Shown here: piece by piece, positions 55,628-64,000 of the stretch
Layout: the number at the start of each line of letters is the position of its first letter
How positions within the stretch are numbered: the first letter of the stretch is position 1
From: Ascaphus truei
Taxonomy: Eukaryota > Chordata > Amphibia > Anura > Ascaphidae
Length of the DNA: 64,000 nucleotides
Direction: 5' to 3'
Assembly (NCBI GenBank): GCA_036426205.1
Contig: CM071568.1
Span: 44,669,171-44,733,170, forward strand
Made by a program: the position numbers and the translations under genes
Notes under the pieces: generated by a model
What the model was told of the DNA's origin: nothing
What the model saw: only the letters and a program-made list of their open reading frames with translations
Database searches by the model: none

Positions 55628-58600
55628 GGGGGTCATGCAGTAAGCGGCGGAAAGGCACTTCTCGCCCGTTTCCCGCCAAAAATGCCTACCCCTATTCAGT
55701 AAGGGGCGAGAAAGTGGCGAGAATCAAAAAATCCGCCAGTTTTTTTGGCGGTTTATTTTTTCCCGCCATTGGCGAGGCGAGAAGGCACTTTTCGCCTAAA
55801 ATAGACATGTTTTCCGCCACGCTGTATTCTAGTAGTGGCGAGTAGCTTTGCGCCGCTATTTGCCACTCTAGAATGGCGTTTTTATGCCGAATCAGCCACG
55901 CCAAAAAAAGTTGGCAAGTTGATCGTGAGAGGCTGCTGATGAGCGGCGGATCGACACTTAGAAAAAATTCTGGCCTTTTTCCTGGCTGGGATTGATGCCG
56001 GGGGTCTCCTGAGCTGATACCATTAATGCTCTATTCCAAAATGATATGGTGATTATTTAAAATAACTTTATTATTGACATAACGTTAAAATATTGGGGTC
56101 TAAAACAAAGATTAAATATTCCAAGTGTGTGTGTCTCTATTGGATTGATGTGTCCAGAAGAGTGTACATAATTGGATTAATGTCCAGTGTTAGGGTAGTT
56201 CACTGGCCCTAGTGTTCCTCGTATAGAGTGAATTGACTAGAGTACTAGTGGATTATCAGCAGTTTGGGCCACACATGCAGTGCCCCTATGAATATACTAG
56301 TTGGTGCTCTTAAGTATGGGACCTATGCTGTGCTATTGCGTGATGGCAGCTAAAGCATATTAATTGTTGTATAAAACAAATCTTGGTCTAAGTGCACCTA
56401 TTTATATGTTCCCGCCACCCCCTATACATAGGTGTGTGTGTTGAATAGGGTGTATGGTGCCTGGTACATAAACATCTACAGTGGTTGATGTCTGAGGTGT
56501 GCTATATACTAGTATTGATGAAACTTGTACTGGTGTATAATATGACACTGCTATACTATGTTATAGATAGATACCAAGTTAATAGATAAGTACTGTACCT
56601 TTTGGGGTGTTATATCGGTCAGTTGACAACCTTTCCCATTTGGCACAGTGCTTTGCATGTGTGGTTGTATTCTGCACTCCAGGGGTTATTGCTGGTTAGG
56701 TTTGCCTATTGCTAAAACGTATTGTACCCTATGACTGCTCGCTGTATCAGGAATTAGCATTGTGGCTTCCTTGCCTAGTTAGGTAATGCAATTTTGTGCC
56801 AGATATATTTGTTGCCTTTACTGGTAGGTGACTAGTGAGTCCATTGGGACCCTAATAGTCCTTTACTGTGCACTGGAGGCGCCACCTGACTCTCTCAATA
56901 TCACTGACTCAGGGATTATTGAGAGAGTCAGCGTGGCGCCTCCAGTGCACAGTAAAGGACTATTAGGGTCCCAATGGACTCACTAGTCACCTACCAGTAA
57001 AGGCAACAAATATATCTGGCACAACATTGCATTACCTAACTAGGCAAGGAAGCCACAATGCTAATTCCCTGATACAGCGAGCAGCTCATAGGGTACAATA
57101 CGTTTTAGCAATAGGCAAACCTAACCAGCAATTAACCCCTGGAGTGCCAGAATACAACCACACATGCAATAGCACTGTGCCAAATGGGGACAGGTCTGTC
57201 AACTGACCGATATAACACCCCAAAAGGTACAGTACTTATCTATTAACTTGGTATCTATCTATAACATAGTTATAGCAGTGTCATATTATACACCAGTACA
57301 AGTTTCATCAATACTAGTATATAGCACACCTCAGACATCAACCACTGTAGATGTTTATGTACCAGGCACCATACACCCTATTCAACACACCACCTATGTA
57401 TAGGGAGGTGACGGGAACATATAAATAGGTGCACTTAGACCAAGATTTGTTTTATACAACAACTTTAATATGCTTTAGCTGCCATCACGCAATAGCACAG
57501 CATAGGTCCCATACTTAAGAGCACCAACTAGTATATTCATACTGGGGCACTGCATGTGTGGCCCAAACTGCTGATAATCCACTAGTACTCTAGTCAATTC
57601 ACTCTATACGAGGAACACTAGGGCCAGTGAACTACCCTAACACTGGACATTAATCCAATTATGTACACTCTACTGGACACATCAATCCAATAGAGACACA
57701 CACACTTGGAATATTTAATCTTTGTTTTAGACCCCAAAATTTTAACGTTATGTCAATAATAAAGTTATTTTAAATAATCACCATATCATTTTGGAATAGA
57801 GTGCTACCACCAGGGGCTCTGTCTGTCTCTTTTGTGTACTTAGTTACATGCCCCTTGCAGCACCACTCCCTCTGTAATATAGCCAAGCTGAAGCGGGTGT
57901 ACACCATAAGTTTCTCACTGATACCATTAATACCAGCACCGTAGCCCCCCGGCATGCAACCGAGGCAGGAAAAATGCATTTAAAGGCCACTTCATTACCT
58001 TAGCAGCTAAACGCTAAGGCAATGAAGGGGTTAAGCCACCGTGCCAGGTTTATTGTGGCTAGCGGGGGTGGGTGAAGGGAATATTTGGCCCTTGTTGCTT
58101 GTTTGGGGGTTGCGGGTGCACTTAACCCCTTCACGATCGTAGCGGTTAATGCCGCTACAGTCATGAAGGGGTTAAGCCCTCCCGCTACCCACCCGCAAGC
58201 CCTAAACAACCACCGTTGGGGCTAATACCCCCTTCACCCACCCCCGCTACCCACAATAAAAAAAAACACACACAACAGCCCCACACTAAATTAATAAATA
58301 AATATATCTAAATAAATAAATAAAAAAATAAAAAAAAAATATATATATATATATTACCCCAACAAACCCTATACACCCCTAACATACACATATATGCACA
58401 TCAATGATACTATAGGCCGGCGGGGGCCCTCGGGTGTTACCCGCAGGCCTGCAGTACCAATTATGTGCCCCCCCCAATTAATGTCAAAACACATTGGTTC
58501 ATCATATACACACATATATATATAAACACACATGATGAACCAATATACAAATAAATGTAGAAGGGTTATCAAAAAAATGCTGTACTACAAATACCACTTC

Positions 58601-59145
58601 TCCATACAGACTACAATAAAATCAATTTCCTTTAATAATCCAATCTGATCTTGGAATCAAAATCCTCAAATGCCAATCAAAAGCCACAAATGCCACTGAA
58701 AACATTGCATTTACATTGTATACATGATGCATACAATCTATGCACCATATACATTCTGCAAATGAATGTTAACAATAACATATTCCAAACAAAATACCAA
58801 TACATCCAAACAAGTATACTATTTAAACCAAACCAGTAACCATAAATCAATTAGCATTCATTAATTAAATCCCTAAACAATTTACATTCCATCCCTAACA
58901 ATTAAACAATTAACTAATTCAATCGTTGAACAGAACAAGTTATCCTCTGACAAAAAATAAGTACCAAAAAGAATACAATATACAAAAGCAAGCCTCATCC
59001 TGACCTAAAGTACACCATACAATAGCAACAATTACATCTATCTAATTTTAAAATACATGACACACACATTTATGCATAGCAGCATAGCCAAAATAATTTA
59101 AAACACAACAAATCAAGCTTTTAAAACAACATCATTTCTTACCCT
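55628..59145. mobile_element. Second element related to the 44,603 TIR element (interrupted)
   Basis: The left end reads GGGGGTCATGCAGTAAGCGG, similar in style to the other element's terminus, and is followed by repeated GGCGAGAA/TTCGCC boxes (55,700-55,800). Homology to the first element includes GTCTCCTGAGCTGA (56,003), AATGAAGGGGTTAAGCC (58,020 against 45,640), GGCCGGCGGGGG (58,415 against 45,852), and a shared AT-rich right part ending TTTCTTACC near 59,140 (against 47,002). No right TIR was found. No transposase was recognised. A hairpin insertion lies at 56,028-57,917. Confidence 0.55.
56028..57917. mobile_element. 1.9 kb near-perfect hairpin insertion with a 14-bp target duplication
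   Basis: The arms run from 56,029-56,900 and 56,917-57,801 in opposite orientation, about 0.87 kb each. They are nearly identical over their whole length with a few substitutions and indels, for example near 56,420 versus 57,410. The spacer is only 16 bp. A 116-bp unpaired tail (57,802-57,917) follows the right arm. The direct repeat CTGATACCATTAAT flanks it at 56,014-56,027 and 57,918-57,931, so the arms and the tail inserted together. No coding frame was found. A 14-bp duplication suits target-primed insertion more than a cut-and-paste element. Not recognised as a named family. Confidence 0.75.
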
Positions 59146-59240
59146 GTATGTAGGCAATACGATACCGCACGTGAACGAATATCAGAGGCAGCACTCCAAA
59201 TGAATATCAAAAATCCTGTATTATTCAACAAAACATCATA

Positions 59241-59280
59241 TCCAACGTTTCGGTCCTCAAACGGGACCTTTGTCAAGGTG
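59241..59280 (-). ncRNA. Hammerhead-like relic of the minus-strand Penelope-like element
   Basis: Minus strand: TTGACAAAG, stem II GGTCC-CGTTTGA-GGACC with 5 perfect pairs, then GAAACG. The layout equals that at 43,792-43,820 (CTGACGAAG, stem, GAAACG), but the C of CUGANGA is T and its second G is A. Both are essential in active hammerheads, and no stem III can be drawn. I read it as a degenerate or repurposed hammerhead. It lies downstream (element sense) of the GIY-YIG gene at 60,350. Confidence 0.5.
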
Positions 59281-60349
59281 TTGATTAACAGAGTGAACTA
59301 AGAACACATATAAATACCCCCAGAAACCCCAAAATCAACAGGTGCAGCATATAAATTGATTAAAACAAAAATCATATCCATAATGTTAAACCCCTGTGTC
59401 CTGTCAGTGTATCAGCCTTCTCTGCAGCTCCTGTTTACTTCCTGGTATATAAAACGCATGTGCTGCACATACACCAGTAAATGGTTAATTAGCAGTGCTG
59501 CTAGTCTAAGAAACAAGTCAAATAACACTACACATCTAAAGACTACATATATGAAATGACAATGGTCTCTAGCTATAAGGAGCAAGCAGGACACACCAAC
59601 TAATGAAATAAATAACTATATCAAATTAATGAATAACATTATGGGAGTCTAAATAGATGACCATATGCAGCACTTAAAATTAAAACACCCAATATCAAAG
59701 TGAGAAAACATACTAAATGTGAACATATATAATGATGTGTACTGACCAAAAGATTTATAATAAATAACTGAAATAACACAAATCATTACTGCAACTTATA
59801 CTAACCATCAAAATAAATCATACGTTTGTCTATAATTTGTCATATAGGAAATAGGTATTTTGTTATCAACCTAAAACACATAGAACTAAGAGTGCATCGA
59901 ATAATAACAGCTGTAGCATGACCACACACCGCAATGGCAGTCATCAGCTGTCACTCAATACACATAGATAAAGTCAGTATATAACAATGAATTTCCAAAA
60001 ATACCGACTTGACGTATAAAAAGTATTTCAGGTCTATCTGGTAGAACTTAATGGACATGCTGAATCATTAATAAACATAGAACATGTTATGTCATGAACT
60101 GATAATCAGAAAACCTGTAGTGTGGAATCAAAAACATGAATGGTAGATGGCATAAAGAGTGCGTCCGCCAGTACTAGAAACATATCCATCAGATCATCAA
60201 GGATAATCAGTAAGAAACTTATTGGTGGCAAGCAAACGAATTGTATGCACAGACATAGTCCGGATAGCAGATGAGAAGATGTCCTATAGACTCCAATCCT
60301 GGGGACGAAAAGTCACCTATTACAGATGATAACTATCTGGACAAATTTG
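59281..60349 (-). other. 3' region of the minus-strand Penelope-like element
   Basis: AT-rich sequence between the hammerhead-like relic and the GIY-YIG stop codon. No coding frame is recognised. Confidence 0.45.
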
Positions 60350-62453
60350 TTATAAAAAGCAACTCAATTGAAATTCCTCGTTTAACCCACGAGGACTTAA
60401 TGTGTCCAAATTATAGATTGTTCTTGCTTCAAGTTGCAATAGGGATCTCTTGCGATCTCCTCCTCTGGATGGTGCCTTGACCTGTGCAATTGGCATACAC
60501 CTCAAGGTCGCGAGGCTGTGTTTCATCTCCTTAAAGTGACGAGCCACTGGTTGCTGTGTTAAATCTTCCTTGTTATCCGCATCTGCTAAAGCCTTCCTGA
60601 TTGCTGAACGATGAAGACTGAGCCGTTCCTTCAGCATACGTATCGTCTTGCCAATGTAATATAGGCCACATGGACACCTAATAAAATATATCACATATTT
60701 TGAGTCACAGTTCAAAAATTCTTTGATCTTAATCCGATGTCCTTGATGAGGATGTGGAAAAGTTTTTCCCAACACCATGTATTGGCAATTAACACAGCCA
60801 CGACATTTAAACACACCAATAGGTTTATTTAACCAGGACAGGTTTTTAGCATATTTTGAACTTGGATCCGCACGGACAAGAAGATCTCCCAAGTTATGAC
60901 CTCTCCGGTAACAAAAACGGGGTGGTTCTTTGAAAAATTGTCCAATATGTTTGTCCTTGGATAAAATATGGGTGTGTTGTAAAATACTCTTTCTAATGAA
61001 GCTGGAAGCTGTCGTGTATGTGCTTTTGATGTTAAAGCGATTATCGCATGCCTGTTTCTGTTGTGGTATCAATAATGTTGATCTTTGTATGTTTTTTGCT
61101 TTTTCTAAAGCTGAGGTCACATCCTTAGTGCTATACCCTCGTGCCAGAAAACAATCTTTCATTTCATCCAATGCTACCTCTAATCTTGCAGGATCACTTG
61201 TTATTTTTATGACCCTTAAGAACTGTGAGAAAGGTAAACCTTTTTTCATTGGTGCTGGATGGTGACTGGATGCTAGCAAAATAGTGTTCTTATCCGTGAC
61301 TTTTTTATACATCCTTGTTGCCAAATGACCATTGTCCTTGTAGACCACGGTGTCAAGAAAAGAAACCTCTATTGTGCTGAAATTCAATGTGAAGCGTATA
61401 GTAGATGGAATACTGTTAAGCATATCGACAAATGCTAATAACTCCAATTCTGATCCTGACCAGAGTTAAAACAGGTCATCAATGTAGCGAAAAAGCCTGA
61501 TGATGTGTTTACTATATACTTTATTACCAAAAAAATGCAGTTGTTCATATGAGTCCATAAATAGATTTGCATATGATGGGGCCATGTTGGACCCCATCGC
61601 TGTACCCATGAGTTGCAAATAAAAATTCTTTTCGAATTTAAAGTAATTTTTGTGTAAAATTACATCCATGAGTAATAGCAAAAAATCTATTGGAGGTCCA
61701 AAAATAGTATCACATTCAAGAAGATGTTCTCTACTCGCGTTAATACCATCAGTATGATCAATATTAGAATACAAACTAGCAACATCCATGGTAGCCAGAA
61801 TTATCCCTTCTGAGACGTCACTGATAGTACCTAATTGATTTATAAAATCTGTTGTGTCTTTAATGTACGTGCTCATCTTGGCTACTAAGGGTTGCAGAAA
61901 AAAATCTACATATTGGGAGAGGGGATGAGTAAGTGACCCCCTGGCCGAAATAATTGGCCTGCCCGGTGGTGATGTGATAGATTTATGAATCTTAGGTAAG
62001 ATGTATATGACTGGAATGATGGGATTAGTTTGTATAAGAAATTTACTTGTTTCTTCTGAGATCCATCTATTAGTAAGGCCCAGATTAATGATGATATCAA
62101 TTTCTTGTTTGTAACAAGCTGTTGGATCCATGGGTAACAATTTGTAGTGTGTGCTAACCCCAAGCTGTTTCTCAATATATATGCCTATAAAAAGTGTAGG
62201 GCATCACTACCACGCCCCCACCCTTATCCGCTGATCTGATAATAATCTCAGTGTTGGTACTTAGGGATTTAATTGCTGCATGTTCATCCCTGGAAAGATT
62301 TGAATAACTTGTTTTATAATTTCTGATTTTATTCCTCGTGTCCAGTTCTACCATATGCATAAAAGTATGTATACTATGATTATGTGACTGTGGATCAAAA
62401 GTACTGCGAGGTTTAAATTTACTAACCTGGTCAGTAGAAACAGTATTGGGCAT
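60350..62453 (-). pseudogene. Penelope-like element: reverse transcriptase plus GIY-YIG endonuclease, nearly complete
   Basis: Minus strand, about 700 codons. N-terminal part (62,453-62,172): RSADKGGGVVVM. RT part (62,140-61,466): PPGRPIISARGS (motif 2), ATMDVASLYSNIDH (motif A Asp), QLMGTAMGSNMAPSYANLFM (motif B), FRYIDDLF (motif C with both Asp). C-terminal part (61,447-60,350): a CxxC linker (CRGCVNC) and the nuclease VIYFIRCPCGLYYIGKT, ending PRGLNEEFQL. Defects are one frameshift near 62,165-62,175 inside a short AT run (two bases appear missing) and one in-frame TAA directly after IDDLF at about 61,466. All catalytic residues of both domains that I can locate are present. The 5' end is cut by a LINE at 62,458. 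PLEs copy themselves by target-primed reverse transcription. Confidence 0.9.
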
Positions 62454-62457
62454 AATG

Positions 62458-64000
62458 GTTTATTTATTTATTTATAAAATATTTTACCAGGAAGTAATAC
62501 ATTGAGAGTTACCTCTCGTTTTCAAGTATGTCCTGGGCACAGAGTAAAACAAATAATACATGGTTACAAATACAGTTACATAAATGAACAAGGTATACAT
62601 TTATATACAAGACATTGCATGCACAGTTAAAGAAAATATATATTATGAGCTTATGAAACAGTTACAGACCAGATTAAAGTGTGAGACAGCCTTAGATTTG
62701 AAAGAACTTAAGCTGGTGGTGGATATGAGAGTCTCTGGTAGGTTGTTCCAGTTTTGGGGTGCACGGAAGGAGAAGGAGGAACGTCCGGATACTTTGTTGA
62801 GTCTTGGGACCATGAATAGTCTTTTGGAGTCTGATCTCAGGTGATAGGTACTGCATGTGGTAGGGGTGAGGAGCTTGTTCAGGTAGCTGGGTAGCTTGCC
62901 CAGAAAGTATTTGAGGGTGAGACAGGAGAGGTGAACTTTGCGCCTAGACTCTAGTGATGACCAATCTAGTTCTTTGAGCATTTCGCAGTGATGTGTGTTG
63001 TAGTTGCATTGGAGAACAAAACGACAAATTGAATTGTAGAGGGTGTCAAGTTTGCTAAGGTGGGTTTGAGGAGCCGAGCCATATACTATGTCTCCATAGT
63101 CAATAATTGGCATTAGCATCTGCTGTGCAATACGCTTTCTGACCAGGAGACTTAGGGAGGATTTGTTCCTGTAAAGTACCCCTAGTTTGGCATAGGTCTT
63201 GGTTGTCAGGGTATCAATGTGCATCCCGAATGTTAAGTGGGAGTCAAACCATAAGCCCAGGTATTTAAAACTAGTGACAGGTGTTAGGGTGGTTTTAGCG
63301 TTGGTTCTAATCAGGAGCTCAGTCACTGGAAGCTTTACAAATTTAGTCTTGGTCCCAAATACCATTGTTACAGTCTTGTCAGTGTTTAAAAACAGTTTGT
63401 TTTGGGAAATCCAGTTTTCGAGTCTCAAAAAGTCAGACTGAAGTATGTGTTGAAGGTCAGAGAGGCTATGGCTGTGTGCATATAGGATTGTGTCATCTGC
63501 ATACATGTGTATTGAGGCTTCCTTACAACGCTGGGAAGATCATTAATGAACACTGAGAAGAGTAGGGGCCCCAGAACAGAGCCTTGCGGACACCACAGGT
63601 GATATCCAGGGGGTTGGAGTTAGAGCCTGAGATGGACACATGTTGGGATCTTCCTGATAGTTAGGACTGAAACCAGTTTAAAGCATGTTTCCCTATCATC
63701 CAGAGCTCTGGAGTTTGTTCAAGCAGGATAGCATGATCAACTGTGTCAAAAGCCTTTGCAAAATCTAGGAATACTGCACCAGTGAGTTGTCCCCGTTCCA
63801 TTCCACACTGGATTTCATTGCAAACTTTTAGCAGGGTAGTTACGGTGGAGTGTTTGGGACGAAACCCAGATTGGAATTGGCTAGGGAAATTTGTCTTGGT
63901 GTAGAACTCGCTTAATTGGGAGTGGACACATTTTTCCATAACTTTGGATAGAATTGGGAGAAGTGAGATTGGCCTGTAGTTTGAGACAGTGTTTTTGTCC
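62458..64000 (-). mobile_element. L2/Rex1-like LINE, 3' half, runs off the window
   Basis: Minus strand. RT motif A region FLDFAKAFDTVDHAILLEQ (63,730-63,790), a frameshifted motif B region near 63,545-63,600, motif C YADDTILYAHS (63,506), then an open frame of 287 codons to 62,643 with KYLGLWFDSHLTFG and IIDYGDIVYGSAP, and the C-terminal FSFRAPQNWNNLPETL typical of L2/Rex1 elements. The 3' UTR ends at 62,458 in a TTTA-type repeat. Related tails occur at 42,190-42,306 and 44,440-44,602 with 52,812-52,915. Endonuclease and 5' part lie outside the window. Confidence 0.85.

Noticed and set aside
1..64000. CRISPR arrays, operons, bacterial signals, tRNA or rRNA genes
   Set aside because: No spaced identical repeats, ribosome-binding sites or tRNA cloverleaf were seen. 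The sequence is clearly eukaryotic repeat DNA.

Overview
The window looks like non-coding, repeat-dense vertebrate DNA, most likely from an amphibian (probably a frog). The support is the mix of mobile elements: L2-, Rex1- and CR1-like LINEs, Penelope-like elements (PLEs) with GIY-YIG endonucleases, a chromodomain Ty3/gypsy element, a tRNA-derived SINE with an L2-like tail, and several foldback or TIR elements. No host protein-coding exon, tRNA or rRNA gene could be supported. The species is not determined.

Layout. (1) Positions 1-22,297 and about 22,298-42,885 are two tandem copies of the same roughly 20.5 kb sequence. The first copy is riddled with single-base indels that break reading frames kept open in the second. 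Each copy starts with a short module (antisense L2 LINE, decayed gypsy RNase H, GC-rich segment), then repeats that module's first part and continues into an 18 kb stretch. That stretch holds CpG-rich promoter-like cassettes, a foldback element with a hammerhead-ribozyme-like motif, unclassified repeats, a SINE, an antisense L2 RT, a CR1 RT and an inverted PLE. (2) Positions 42,886-44,440 are single-copy: the end of the PLE GIY-YIG gene, its 3' region and a second, well-formed hammerhead candidate. (3) Positions 44,440-52,915 are a three-deep nest: a LINE 3' region is split by an 8.2 kb TIR element (44,603-52,811), itself split by a minus-strand chromodomain gypsy element (47,013-51,669). (4) Positions 52,930-55,627 hold a PLE scrap, a solo LTR and a hAT-like MITE. 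(5) Positions 55,628-59,145 are a relative of the TIR element, interrupted by a 1.9 kb near-perfect hairpin flanked by a 14-bp direct repeat. (6) Positions 59,150-62,453 are a nearly complete minus-strand PLE. (7) Positions 62,458-64,000 are a minus-strand LINE running off the window.

The recurring theme is PLE sequence together with hammerhead-type folds. A canonical-looking core lies beyond a GIY-YIG gene (43,788-43,828). A second core sits at the loop/arm boundary of a foldback element (28,731-28,774, with a copy at 8,331-8,374). A third, with the two core bases changed, lies downstream of the other PLE (59,241-59,280). PLEs are known to carry hammerheads, so the third and first fit a known pattern. 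The foldback carrier and the separate 1.9 kb hairpin are the best candidates for something undescribed.

The elements do not form a pathway. They record successive insertions and can be ordered by nesting. All coding copies seen are broken by stops, frameshifts or truncation. The best preserved is the PLE at 60,350-62,453, with one in-frame stop and one frameshift visible.
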